Positions 1 through 8,408 of a DNA stretch of 36,146 nt are shown in pieces. Position 1 is the stretch's first letter. Each line of letters starts with the position of its first letter. The position numbers and the translations under genes are program-made. Source of the DNA: Deinococcus sp. (GTDB taxonomy: Bacteria > Deinococcota > Deinococci > Deinococcales > Deinococcaceae); contig JAGLBK010000004.1 in NCBI GenBank assembly GCA_018260275.1, positions 1 through 36,146 on the forward strand. Reading direction: 5' to 3'. A model generated the notes under the pieces. The model did no database searches. It was given only the letters and a program-made list of their open reading frames with translations, and was not told where the DNA came from.

Positions 1-117
1 CATCTGCTGACGGGTGAGGAGTCGTGGCTTCCAAACCTCAGACATGTCCAGAGTTTACAATTCGACAACAACTTTCCGCGTTATCAATATAAAGATGTGG
101 CCCCGGAGCAACGGTAA
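1..117 (+). CDS. Possible 3' end of an unidentified gene (partial)
   Basis: Frame 1 is open from the window edge to a TAA at 115-117 and gives 38 residues ending in DVAPEQR. I do not recognise the family. The stretch is too short to judge codon use, and an open frame of this length can occur by chance. It is listed because it runs off the window edge and no other gene occupies the region. Confidence 0.3.
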   Translation, partial: HLLTGEESWLPNLRHVQSLQFDNNFPRYQYKDVAPEQR

Positions 118-187
118 GGTTGGCCTCACAATGCTGGTTTACAGGGGCGGCCCGGCAGATAAAAGAACAGCCAGTTCAGTTTTGTAA

Positions 188-394
188 GAGCGTGTTTATA
201 AAGTTTTCCCCAAAAACACACCCCATTGGTATTTCGTTGTGTGGGCCGTTAAAGTTTGCCGCGTCGCCCCCTCACCCCTCGCTACGCGAGGCCCTCTCTG
301 CTGGGCAGCTTTACAAGTCCCACAAGGGGCGAGGGTCAAAAACCGCGTCTTCATTGCATGTCAACAAACTTCCCGACCCTTTATAAACACGCTC
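188..394. mobile_element. MITE with IS5-family-like ends and TAA target duplication
   Basis: A 207-bp element with perfect 16-bp terminal inverted repeats: gagcgtgtttataaag at 188-203 and its complement at 379-394. It is flanked by TAA direct repeats (185-187 and 395-397). It encodes no transposase. The same 16 bases begin the IS5-family element at 35864-35879, and the similarity continues inward (ataaagggtc-ggg at the right end here, ataaagggtcaggg there). I infer that it is a non-autonomous derivative moved by that transposase. Its interior (about 265-336) contains a GC-rich intergenic repeat that recurs near 20454-20547. It lies about 60 bp upstream of the alpha-glucosidase gene, so it may affect that promoter. 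Apart from it, the gap 118-452 holds nothing I can identify. Confidence 0.85.
265..336. repeat. GC-rich intergenic repeat, copy 1 (inside the MITE)
   Basis: The stretch beginning cgccccctcacccctcg and ending cacaaggggcgagggt closely matches 20454-20547. Both contain a gcagcttt(a/g)caagtcc block followed by cacaaggggcgagggt. Internal short palindromes (cctcgc..gcgagg) suggest a folded RNA or DNA structure. The copy inside the MITE appears to be captured cargo. Confidence 0.6.
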
Positions 395-452
395 TAAGGG
401 AATAGCTTGCAACGCTACTTTATTACCGGGGCCGTATAGGATAGAAAACGAC

Positions 453-2135
453 ATGGAATGGTGGAAAAAGAGCGTCGTCTATCAGATCTACCCGCGAAGT
501 TTTTTCGATACGGACGGCGACGGAGTTGGCGATCTGCGCGGCGTGACGGCCAAGCTCGACTACCTCGGCACGCTGGACGTAGACGTGCTGTGGCTGTGCC
601 CGGTCTATCAGTCGCCCAACGACGACAACGGCTACGACATCAGCGACTATTACGCCATCATGCCCGAGTTCGGCAGCATGGCCGATTTCGACGAACTGCT
701 GGCCCAGGCCCACGCGCGGGGCATCCGGATCATTATGGATCTGGTCGTCAACCACACCTCCGACGAGCATCCGTGGTTTCAGGCGGCGCGGCAGTCGAAA
801 AGCAGTCCCTACCGCGACTACTACATCTGGCGCGGAGGCAAAAATGGCGCGGAGCCGAACAACTGGGGGTCACACTTCGGTGGCTCGGCGTGGAAATACG
901 ACGAACTGACCGACGAGTATTTTCTGCACCTGTTTTCCGAAAAACAGCCTGACCTGAACTGGGAAAATCCGGCGCTGCGCCAGGAAATCTACCGGATGAT
1001 GCACTTCTGGCTCGGCAAGGGCGTGGACGGCTTCCGCATGGATACCATCAACATGCTGTCTAAAAAGCCCGACTTTCCGGACGCGCTGGGCCACCCCGGA
1101 CGCTACTCGATTGCCGAGGAACACTTTCTGAACGGCCCGCGCCTGCTGGAGTACCTCCAGGAAATGAAGCGCGAGGTGCTTTCCCACTACGACCTGCTGA
1201 CCGTGGGCGAGGCGCCCGGCGTGGACCCGGCAGGAGCCGCCGAGCTGACCGACCCGGAACGCGGCGCACTGAACATGATTTTTCAGTTCGATCACATGCG
1301 GCTGGACACCGACCCCACTCACCCCAAGCCGCGCTGGACCAGCGTGCCCTGGTCGCTGCCTGAACTGCGAACCATCCTGGGCCGCTGGCAGACCGAACTG
1401 GAAGGACGCGGGTGGAACAGCCTGTATCTGTCCAACCACGACGTTCCCCGGATGGTCTCGCGCTTTGGGCATGACGGCGAATACCGCGTACCCTCGGCCA
1501 AACTGCTGGCGACGCTGCTGCACACGCTTCAGGGCACGCCGTACATCTACCAGGGCGACGAGATCGGCATGACCAACGTGCAGTTCGGCCAGATTGGGGA
1601 CTACCGCGACATAGACGCGCTGAACCACTACCGCGAACAGGTCACCGAGCAGGGCGGCGACCCCGGCGAAACCCTGCGCCAGTTGCACGTCAAGGGCCGC
1701 GACAACGCCCGCACGCCGATGCAGTGGACGGCGGGAACGAGCGCCGGGTTTACCACGGGCACGCCCTGGATTGGGGTCAACCCGAATTATCCCCAGATCA
1801 ATGTCGAGGCTGCGCTGGCCGACCCCGAATCGGTGTTCTGGTACTACCGCGACCTGATTCGCCTGCGCCGCGAGCACCCGGTCATCGTGGATGGACATTA
1901 CGAACTGCTTTTGCCGGACCACCCCACGGTCTACGCCTACACCCGCACGAACGCCGACACGCGACTGCTGGTGCTGCTCAACTTCGGCACTGACCGCGCC
2001 GCGCTTGCCTGGCCGGACGGTTTCCAGCCCGGCGAGGCAGAGTTGCTGCTCGGTAACTATCCAGCCGAACTGGACACCGCGCTGAACCTGCGGCCCTACG
2101 AGGCACGGGTTTACCTCCGCCGCCTGCACGCCTGA
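453..2135 (+). CDS. GH13 alpha-glucosidase (oligo-1,6-glucosidase/maltase type)
   Basis: A 560-residue cytoplasmic glycoside hydrolase of the GH13 oligo-1,6-glucosidase/alpha-glucosidase group, close to the usual 555-565 residues. It would release glucose from the non-reducing end of short alpha-glucosides. Visible features are an Asp-rich metal loop (D19, D21, D23, D27), conserved region I DLVVNH (96-101), nucleophile D197 in GFRMDTIN, acid/base E253 in VGEAPG, and the third acidic residue D330 in SNHD. The residue after the nucleophile is Thr198. In this family Val at that site goes with isomaltase activity and Thr with alpha-1,4 preference, so maltose-type substrates are more likely. There is no signal peptide. 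The ATG at 453 follows a weak purine-rich stretch (aggat, 439-443). The gene stands alone between repeat elements. Confidence 0.93.
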   Translation: MEWWKKSVVYQIYPRSFFDTDGDGVGDLRGVTAKLDYLGTLDVDVLWLCPVYQSPNDDNGYDISDYYAIMPEFGSMADFDELLAQAHARGIRIIMDLVVNHTSDEHPWFQAARQSKSSPYRDYYIWRGGKNGAEPNNWGSHFGGSAWKYDELTDEYFLHLFSEKQPDLNWENPALRQEIYRMMHFWLGKGVDGFRMDTINMLSKKPDFPDALGHPGRYSIAEEHFLNGPRLLEYLQEMKREVLSHYDLLTVGEAPGVDPAGAAELTDPERGALNMIFQFDHMRLDTDPTHPKPRWTSVPWSLPELRTILGRWQTELEGRGWNSLYLSNHDVPRMVSRFGHDGEYRVPSAKLLATLLHTLQGTPYIYQGDEIGMTNVQFGQIGDYRDIDALNHYREQVTEQGGDPGETLRQLHVKGRDNARTPMQWTAGTSAGFTTGTPWIGVNPNYPQINVEAALADPESVFWYYRDLIRLRREHPVIVDGHYELLLPDHPTVYAYTRTNADTRLLVLLNFGTDRAALAWPDGFQPGEAELLLGNYPAELDTALNLRPYEARVYLRRLHA

Positions 2136-2144
2136 GCGACTTTT

Positions 2145-2400
2145 TACAGCATTTTGCGTAAAGATGTTGCTTTTCTGACCCTCTCCCCTTGCGGGGGAGG
2201 GCCTTGCGAAGCAAGGGGAGGGGGGGAATCGGGGCGAACCAACATTCTGCAAAATGCTGTAGAGCAGTTCTCCGAATTACGCGCACGTCGGCAAAGACAC
2301 CGCCGTTCGCTCCATTCTCTGCCCCGCTCTCCCTTTTTCACTCGTTTCACTCGGCATAAAGATGGTCAAAAGCACCCCATCTTTATGCAAAATGTTTTAA
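2145..2400. repeat. Intergenic palindromic repeat element with inverted ends
   Basis: The gap after the alpha-glucosidase is built of inverted repeats. Outer ends cattttgcgtaaagatg (2150-2166) and catctttatgcaaaatg (2378-2394) are complementary at 16 of 17 positions. A nested pair tacagcattttgc (2145-2157) and gcaaaatgctgta (2249-2261) is perfect over 13 bp. Inside lie ctccccttgc/gcaaggggag (2182-2191, 2212-2221) and gcataaagatgg/ccatctttatgc (2354-2365, 2377-2388). It is non-coding and is either a MITE or two adjacent copies of a small repeat. The last hairpin lies just before the ribosome-binding site of the next gene. Confidence 0.6.
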
Positions 2401-2418
2401 GCGCACAAGGAGAACACT

Positions 2419-4092
2419 ATGACCGAGCTTCAGACTGACGTAATCGTGGCGGGTGCAGGACTGGCCGGGCTGGTGGCCGCCGCCGAACTGGCCGACGCTG
2501 GAAAACGGGTGCTGGTGCTCGACCAGGAAGGCGAACAGAATCTGGGTGGGCAGGCCTTCTGGTCGCTGGGCGGATTGTTTTTTGTGGGCAGCCCGGAGCA
2601 GCGCCGCCTGAAGATAAAGGACTCGCTGGAACTGGCCTGGCGCGACTGGATGACGGCGGCGGCCTTTGACCGCCCCGAGGACCACTGGCCCAGAAAGTGG
2701 GCCGAAGCCTATCTGGAATTCGCGGCGGGCGAGAAACGCGAGTGGCTGCACAAGCAGGGGATGCGCTGGTTTCCGGCGGTGGGCTGGGCCGAGCGCGGCG
2801 GGGCTGGGGCCGGTCTGGCGGGCAACAGCGTGCCGAGGTTTCACCTCACCTGGGGCACCGGGCCGGGTGTGCTGGAGCCGTTCGTGCGGCGGGTGCGCGA
2901 GCATGAGCAGGCCGGGCGAATTCGCCTACTGTTTCGCCACCGGGTACGCGGGCTGAAACTGGTGGGCGGCGCAGGAATGGGCGGCGCAGTGACGGGTGTG
3001 TACGGCGACATTCTGGAACCGTCGGCGGTCGAGCGGGGAGAAAGCAGTTCACGGGTGGTCGTGGGCGACTTCGACCTGAGCGCCCAGGCGGTCCTGGTGA
3101 CTTCCGGCGGAATCGGCGGCAACCACGAACTGGTGCGCCGCTACTGGCCGACCGAGCGCCTCGGCCCCGCGCCCGAACACCTGCTGACCGGGGTGCCTAA
3201 ACATGTGGACGGCCTGCTTCAGCAGCAGCTGGCCGCGCAGGGCGCCCGCCTGATCAACCCCGACCGCATGTGGCACTACACCGAGGGAGTACACAACTGG
3301 AACCCTATCTGGCCGGGCCACGCCATCCGGGTGCTGCCCGGCCCCAGCAGCCTGTGGCTGGACCCGAGCGGCAGGCGCCTGCCCTTCCCCCACATTCCGG
3401 GCGGCAGCAGCTACGACACGCTGGGGCACATCACCAGCAACGGTTACCCGTACACCTGGTTTTTACTCAACCGTTCCATCATCAAAAAAGAATTCAGCCT
3501 CTCTGGAAGCGAGCAAAACCCGGATATCACGGGCCGGGACATCAGCCTGACGCTCAAGCGCGGCGGCAAAAACGTGCAGGCCCCGGTGCAGGCATTCATG
3601 GACCGGGGCCAGGACTTCGTGGTGCGCGGCACGCTGGCCGAACTGGTCCGGGGGATGAATGAGCTGGTGGGCACCGACCTGCTGGATTACGCCGTGGTCG
3701 AACGCGAGGTGCGTGACCGGGATTTACAGCTGGCAAACGCCGCAGGCAAAGACCCGCAGCTGGCAATTGTGCGTGGTGCACGGCAATTGCTCAGCGAACG
3801 CCTGACCCGCGTCGCCAAGCCCTCCCCCATTCTCGACCCACAAAACGGCCCGCTGATCGCCGTACGCATGAACATCATGACGCGCAAGTCGCTGGGCGGC
3901 CTGGAAACGGACCTGCAAGGGCGCGTGCTGGGCGAAAGCGGGCAACCCATTCCCGGCCTGTACGCCGCCGGAGAAGTGGCGGGCTTCGGCGGGGGCGGCT
4001 ACCACGGCTACCGTGCCCTCGAAGGCACTTTTCTGGGTGGCTGCCTGTTCGGGGGGCGCACGGCGGGCCGGGCTATCGCGGCGGCGCTTTAG
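2419..4092 (+). CDS. FAD-binding dehydrogenase, KsdD/fumarate-reductase flavoprotein-like
   Basis: A 557-residue flavoprotein. The N-terminus has the FAD dinucleotide-binding motif GAGLAG (12-17) followed at the expected distance by the acidic end of strand 2 (VLVLDQEG). The C-terminus has the second FAD motif, GLYAAGEVAGFGGGGYHG leading into a glycine-rich helix (about 513-557). This layout is that of the 3-ketosteroid-delta-1-dehydrogenase/fumarate reductase flavoprotein family, in the subgroup usually annotated simply as FAD-binding dehydrogenase. The substrate cannot be told from sequence. No signal peptide or heme domain is present. A good ribosome-binding site (aaggag, 2407-2412) fixes the ATG at 2419. 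A perfect 11-bp-stem terminator lies about 50 bp after the stop, so the gene is probably monocistronic. Confidence 0.85.
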   Translation: MTELQTDVIVAGAGLAGLVAAAELADAGKRVLVLDQEGEQNLGGQAFWSLGGLFFVGSPEQRRLKIKDSLELAWRDWMTAAAFDRPEDHWPRKWAEAYLEFAAGEKREWLHKQGMRWFPAVGWAERGGAGAGLAGNSVPRFHLTWGTGPGVLEPFVRRVREHEQAGRIRLLFRHRVRGLKLVGGAGMGGAVTGVYGDILEPSAVERGESSSRVVVGDFDLSAQAVLVTSGGIGGNHELVRRYWPTERLGPAPEHLLTGVPKHVDGLLQQQLAAQGARLINPDRMWHYTEGVHNWNPIWPGHAIRVLPGPSSLWLDPSGRRLPFPHIPGGSSYDTLGHITSNGYPYTWFLLNRSIIKKEFSLSGSEQNPDITGRDISLTLKRGGKNVQAPVQAFMDRGQDFVVRGTLAELVRGMNELVGTDLLDYAVVEREVRDRDLQLANAAGKDPQLAIVRGARQLLSERLTRVAKPSPILDPQNGPLIAVRMNIMTRKSLGGLETDLQGRVLGESGQPIPGLYAAGEVAGFGGGGYHGYRALEGTFLGGCLFGGRTAGRAIAAAL

Positions 4093-4123
4093 TCCAGTGG
4101 CCCTGCACTGACAGAACAGGGAT

Positions 4124-4302
4124 TAGAGCAGTTTGCATAAAAAGGCCACGTTGTTTGTGGCCTTTTTAGCCGAGCGGAGCGAGTGACTTTTAATGAGCAG
4201 CTGGAATAATGGAGCGACTAAGCCCCTTCATGGGTGCTGTTCTGGTCAAGAAGCCGTTTGGGGTGGAGTTCCACAAATGGCGTAATTATGCAAGCTGCTC
4301 TA
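4124..4302. mobile_element. MITE-like element carrying a terminator
   Basis: A 179-bp stretch bounded by tagagcagtttgcata (4124-4139) and its complement at 4287-4302, with one mismatch in 16. Taking the TIR as gagcag..., both ends are flanked by TA, the same arrangement as the MITE at 188-394. It encodes no protein. It contains the hairpin terminator of the upstream dehydrogenase gene at its left end. Between 4303 and the IS200 end near 4385 I see nothing recognisable. Confidence 0.6.
4139..4167 (+). terminator. Rho-independent terminator
   Basis: A perfect 11-bp stem (aaaaaggccac / gtggccttttt) with a 7-nt loop and a T-run on the 3' side. The A-run on the 5' side makes it potentially bidirectional. 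It lies 47 bp downstream of the FAD dehydrogenase stop and within the MITE-like element. Confidence 0.85.
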
Positions 4303-4384
4303 GGGTTGCAGCGAAAGTCGCCTTGATACCCTGCCCGCTGCGTTTCGTCTCTGCGCCCCAGTCTCCCCCATCCATTTCAGGCAC

Positions 4385-4935
4385 TAAACAACCACCGTCT
4401 AAAGACGGTGGGGTTAAGAAAACGACTGAAAGTCGGGATACGTGCTAAAGCACGTCATTCTTCAACAATCCCAAATACGCTACTCGGATTCGGTTCAAAA
4501 TGATGCTCCAGATACGCCTGAATCATCTCTTCCGTTACTTGGCCTACCGTTGAACAGAAGTAGCCTCTTCCCCACAGATGCCTCCCCCAGAATTCCCGCT
4601 GTAGTCGTGGGAATTCTTCCATCAGCTTGCTTGAACTCCGTCCTTTGATGCGCCGCATGATTTCGCTTGGAGCCATCGTTGGCCGCGCACTCACCAGAAT
4701 ATGGACGTGGTCGCCACTCACTACCCCCTTCAAAATCTTGATCTCAAAAGCGTCACACGTTTGCCTGACCAGTTCCCGTGTGCGGGCGGCGACATCACCA
4801 CGGAGGATGTTTTTCCGGTATTTGGTGGCCCAAACGAAGTGGTATTCAATGTTGTAAGCGGTATGACTTCCGTGGCGGTATTCCACCTCTCAAGTGTAGT
4901 AGCTGAAAGCTGACCGTCTAAAGACGGTGGCTTCA
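4385..4935 (-). mobile_element. IS200/IS605-type insertion sequence
   Basis: A single tnpA gene is bracketed by near-identical hairpins typical of IS200/IS605 ends. On the plus strand these are ccaccgtc-taaa-gacggtgg at 4392-4411 and accgtc-taaa-gacggt at 4913-4928. A third hairpin, cgtgc-taaa-gcacg (4441-4454), sits directly after the tnpA stop. There is no tnpB. Ends are approximate because these elements make no target duplication. The element lies against the remnant of a Tn5/IS4-like transposase. Confidence 0.85.
4455..4886 (-). CDS. tnpA: IS200-type Y1 transposase TnpA
   Basis: A 143-residue HUH/Y1 single-strand transposase that cuts and joins element ends as single-stranded DNA. The HUH motif is H60-V-H62 in GDHVHILV, and the nucleophilic tyrosine is probably Y125 in MIQAYLEHH. 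The family signature WGRGYFCSTVG is present at 105-115. Length matches full-size IS200 transposases (130-150), so it appears intact. It is transcribed leftward, and its stop abuts a hairpin with a TAAA loop. The element is probably still active or recently so. Confidence 0.93.
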   Translation of the reverse strand: MEYRHGSHTAYNIEYHFVWATKYRKNILRGDVAARTRELVRQTCDAFEIKILKGVVSGDHVHILVSARPTMAPSEIMRRIKGRSSSKLMEEFPRLQREFWGRHLWGRGYFCSTVGQVTEEMIQAYLEHHFEPNPSSVFGIVEE

Positions 4936-4936
4936 A

Positions 4937-5224
4937 CCTTGCGCTCAGAAAGTGAAAGGGCGAGATGACGAAATCACCAATGCCAGTGAGTTCTTCCCAG
5001 AGGAAGAACTCGTGTGCATGGAGCAGGTCGGGCCAACCCTGGAAGGGAAAACGGCGAAGCAGAAAAACCCATATCGACTAAAAAGTGTGGCCTGGGCAGT
5101 CTGGATAGTGGCTCGTTTGGGCCGCTGGCACGGCAACGGTAGACCCGGCCTGGAAACGATTCGTCGCGGTGTTGAGCGCTTTGAGATGGTTTTTGTCGGC
5201 TGGTCACTCAACCGTAGAGTATGA
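4937..5224 (+). pseudogene. 3' remnant of a Tn5/IS4-family transposase
   Basis: The frame ending at TGA 5222-5224 encodes about 90 residues with the C-terminal pattern of IS4/Tn5-like transposases: a LEGKTAKQKNPY segment, then SVAWAVWIVARLGRW, then a RRGVERFEMVFVGW tail. The N-terminal and DDE catalytic parts are absent, and no other half is found left of the IS200 element. The fragment starts right at the IS200 end. A DNA end resembling the 19-bp Tn5 outside end follows at 5228-5246. It is dead as a transposase. Confidence 0.75.
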
Positions 5225-5227
5225 GGA

Positions 5228-5246
5228 AGATGTGTGCGTTAGTCAG
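5228..5246 (-). repeat. Tn5/IS50-like terminal inverted repeat (right end)
   Basis: Read on the minus strand this is CTGACTAACGCACACATCT. It compares with the known IS50 outside end CTGACTCTTATACACAAGT: the outer CTGACT and the inner ACACA match at the same spacing. It lies 3 bp after the transposase remnant's stop, as a true IS end would. The sequence immediately outside (from 5247) is carboxylase coding sequence. Confidence 0.6.
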
Positions 5247-7873
5247 CCCACCTCTGGGAGCGCGACTGTACGGTGCAGCGCCGTCATCAGAAACTGCTGG
5301 AATTCGCCCCGGCACCGGGCCTACCCCAGCCGGTGCGTAGCGCCCTGATCGGCGCGGCGCTGAAACTCGCGCGGCAGGTGCGCTACCGGGGCCTGGGCAC
5401 CTTCGAATTTCTGGTCACCCAGGGCGGCACGTTTTACTTCATCGAGGCCAACCCGCGCCTGCAGGTCGAGCACACCGTCACCGAGGAATGGTGCGGCACC
5501 GATCTGGTGTGTGCCCAGTTGCGGCTGGTCAGCGGCGAACGCCTCACCGACGTGGGCCTGTCCGTGCAGCCTGCCGACGCACCACCGCCCCCCGGCCAGG
5601 CCGCCGAAGCCCGCGTGAACATGGAAACGCTCGGCGCGGATGGTCAGGTCAGGGCCAGCGGCGGCACACTGAAGGTCTTCACGCCGCCGGGCGGCCCAGG
5701 GGTGCGAACCGACACCTTCGTCATGGCGGGCCTGACCCCCAGCCCGCTGTACGACACGTTGCTGGCCAAGGTCATCGTGAAGCAGCGGGCCGGAACCCTG
5801 GACCGTCTGCTGCGGCAGGTGGCGCAGGCCCTCGCCGAATTTCAGGTCGGCGGCGTGAGCACCAACCTCGCCTTCCTACGCGTGCTGCTCGGGCACCCGG
5901 AGGTTCAGACCTACTCTGTCAATACCAGCTGGCTCGACACGCATCTGCCGGAACTAGTCGAGCAGACCCAGACCATACAGGCTCAGCAGCTGGTCGATGA
6001 AAGCCCCGGCGTGGACCGGGCGGAAGAAGACCAGGCCCCCGCCCTGCCCGAAGCGACTGAAGGTACGGTGCGGCTGGTGGCTCCCACCCACGGTGTTCTG
6101 GTGGCCTATGAAGCCGCGCTAGGGGAGAGGGTGCGCCAGGGGCAGTGCCTCGCCGTGGTCGAGTCCATGAAGACCGAATTTCAGATCGAGGCCCCGGTCA
6201 GTGGGCGCGTCGCCGCCTGTTACCTGACCCCCGGAAGCGGCGTGGCGCAGGGGCAGGGCCTGCTGGATATTGCTGTGGAAGAGGACCAGCCGGACACGGA
6301 GCGCCAGGGTTCAGTCCGTGATCTCGACGCCGTGCCAGCCGCCTACGCGGAGTGGCAGCGTCGTCAGGCGGGCACCCTTGATGCCGGGCGGCCCGTGGCC
6401 GTCGCCAAACGCCATGACGGTGGCAAGCCGACCGCCCGCGAGAACATTGCCGCGCTGCTCGACGAGGGCAGCTTCAACGAATACGGGGCGCTGGCCCTGG
6501 CCGCGCAGCGTGGCCGCCACTCCGAGGAAAAACTGCTGACCATGAGTCCGGCGGACGGGCTGATCACGGGCGTCGGCACGGTCAATGGTGAGCAGTTTCC
6601 GGAGGCGGCCAGCTGCGCGGTAGCGGCCTACGACTACACGGTGCTGGCTGGAACGCAGGGTTATTTCAATCACCTGAAACTTGACCGGCTGGTGTCGCAG
6701 GCGGCAAACTGGAAGTGGCCCCTGATCCTGTTCGCCGAGGGCGGCGGCGGGCGGCCCGGCGACACCGACATGCCCGTCGCCTCGGCGCTGGCGACCCCTT
6801 CTTTCCTCAGCTTCGCGGCTCTCAGTGGTCAGGTGCCGCTGGTCGGGGTGGTTTCGGGCAACTGCTTTGCCGGGAATGCCGCGCTACTGGGTTGCTGCGA
6901 CGTGATCATCGCCACGCCCGACAGCAGTACCGGGCTGGGCGGCCCGGCGATGATCGAGGGCGGCGGACTTGGCGTGGTGAGCGCCGCCGAGATCGGCCCG
7001 GTTTCCACACTGGCCCCTGCCGGAGTCATTGACCTACTGGCCGAGAACGACGCCCATGCTGTCGAACTGGCGCGGCAGTACCTCTCCTATTTTCAGGGCG
7101 ACCTGCTCGAGTGGAAAGTGGCCGACCAGCGTGAACTGCGCTGGGTGATTCCCGAGGTGCGTAAGCGGGTCTATGACGTGCGCCGCCTGCTGGAACTGCT
7201 GGCCGACCGGGACAGCGTGCTGGAGCTGCGGCCCGACTTTGCACGCGGGCTGGTCACGGCCCTGGTGCGGATCGGTGGCAAGCCGTTCGGGGTCATCGCC
7301 AACGATCCGGCGGTGCTGGGCGGCGCGGTAGACGCGGCGGGGGCCGATAAGGCGGCGCGTTTCCTGGGCCTGTGCAACACCCACCGCCTGCCGCTGCTGT
7401 CCCTGATCGACACGCCCGGCTTCATGGTCGGCCCCGAGTCGGAGGCGCAGGCCGCCGTGAGACACGTTTCGCGGCTGTTTCTGCGGGCGGCCAAACTCAC
7501 GGTGCCGTTTTTCAGTGTGGTCACGCGGCGGGCTTACGGCCTCGGGGCACAGGCCATGTCGGCAGGCAGCCTGCACGCCCCCGCCATGACCGTTTCCTGG
7601 CCCGGTGGCGAGTTCGGCCCGATGGGTCTGGAGGGGGCCGTGCGCCTGGGCTACCGCCGTGAACTGGCAGCGGTGAGCGACCCTGCCGAGCGCGAGGCCC
7701 TCTTTCAGAAGATGGTCGGGCAGGCCTACGATCAGGGCCGCGCCGTCAACGTGGCGGCCCATCTGGAGATCGACGCCGTCATCGACCCGGCAGAAACGCG
7801 CCAGTGGCTGCTCCGTGCGCTGCGGGCCACCACCTGGGAAAAAGAGCCGCAGGGCTTCGTCGATTCCTGGTGA
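5247..7873 (+). pseudogene. 5'-truncated single-chain acyl-CoA carboxylase (BC-BCCP-CT)
   Basis: Homology starts at the IS end with HLWERDCTVQRRHQK, which equals the middle of biotin carboxylase (E. coli AccC from about residue 226). The frame is then open to TGA 7871. Numbering from GTG 5273 (866 aa): the rest of the biotin carboxylase with E58, N60 and R62 (AccC E288, N290, R292), a biotinyl domain with VESMKTEF (biotin lysine K300), and a full acyl-CoA carboxyltransferase from about 346 to the end. The ATP-grasp B domain with its Lys and Gly-rich ATP loop is missing, so this chain cannot carboxylate biotin alone. Intact relatives with this order are single-chain acyl-CoA carboxylases of roughly 1100 residues. 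No ribosome-binding site precedes GTG 5273. The absence of later frameshifts means the loss is recent, or that BCCP-CT is still used with a separate biotin carboxylase. Confidence 0.85.
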
Positions 7874-7916
7874 GGTTGGGGAAGAAGTAAGGGAATTGTT
7901 GCTGGCAGCAGCAAAT

Positions 7917-7948
7917 AAAAGCCCCCGCGCTTGGGTGCAGGGGCTTTT
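7917..7948. terminator. Bidirectional terminator between convergent genes
   Basis: Hairpin aaaagcccccgcgc ... gtgcaggggctttt with A-run and T-run on opposite sides. It lies between the carboxylase stop (7873, plus) and the DUF779 stop (8024, minus), so it can end transcription from both. Confidence 0.85.
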
Positions 7949-8023
7949 GCTTTGCCGCCAATTTGTGCGATATGAACGACTTTCTAAGTGCCCCTATCGC
8001 GCACATCTCTACGAAAAGCTGTA

Positions 8024-8404
8024 TCAGGCCCCCGGAACGACAGGCAGCAGGCGGTCAGCTTCGTCATCGGTAAACAGGCGTGAGCGGATCAAAAAACGCA
8101 CGCCCTCTGGGGCTTCTACGCTGAAGCCGCTGCCCCGGCCTGGCACCACGTCTACGGTCAGGTGGGTGTGTTTCCAGTACTCGAACTGACGGCTGGACAT
8201 ATAGAACGGCGTGCCTGCCACCTCGCCGATCTGCACATCGCTGCCGCCGACCCGGAATTCCCCGCGCGGGTAGCACATCGGGGAACTGCCGTCGCAGCAG
8301 CCGCCCGACTGGTGAAACATCAGGGGGCCATGCTGCTGTTCCAGGCGGCTCAGCATGGCGCGGGCGGCGTCGGTGATTTCTACACGGGCAACCGGTTCGG
8401 GCAT
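8024..8404 (-). CDS. DUF779 family protein
   Basis: A 126-residue protein of the DUF779 family, whose members are typically encoded next to ExaC/AldB-type aldehyde dehydrogenases. Visible features are the conserved Cys-rich segment SGGCCDGSSPMC (33-44) and the FYMSSRQFEYWKHT block typical of the family. No enzymatic activity is established. The cysteine cluster suggests metal binding or a redox role, which is inference. The start codon lies 4 bp after the stop of the upstream aldehyde dehydrogenase gene, so the two are translated from one message. Confidence 0.88.
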   Translation of the reverse strand: MPEPVARVEITDAARAMLSRLEQQHGPLMFHQSGGCCDGSSPMCYPRGEFRVGGSDVQIGEVAGTPFYMSSRQFEYWKHTHLTVDVVPGRGSGFSVEAPEGVRFLIRSRLFTDDEADRLLPVVPGA

Positions 8405-8408
8405 GGCT

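Noticed and set aside
453..2135. Trehalose synthase or trehalose-6-phosphate hydrolase
   Set aside because: The length, the DLVVNH and GFRMDTIN motifs and the lack of extra domains fit oligo-1,6-glucosidase/maltase better. No trehalose genes are adjacent.
5273..7873. Intact acyl-CoA carboxylase starting at GTG 5273
   Set aside because: The frame starts in the middle of the biotin carboxylase fold without a ribosome-binding site, and homology extends upstream of the GTG to the IS end.
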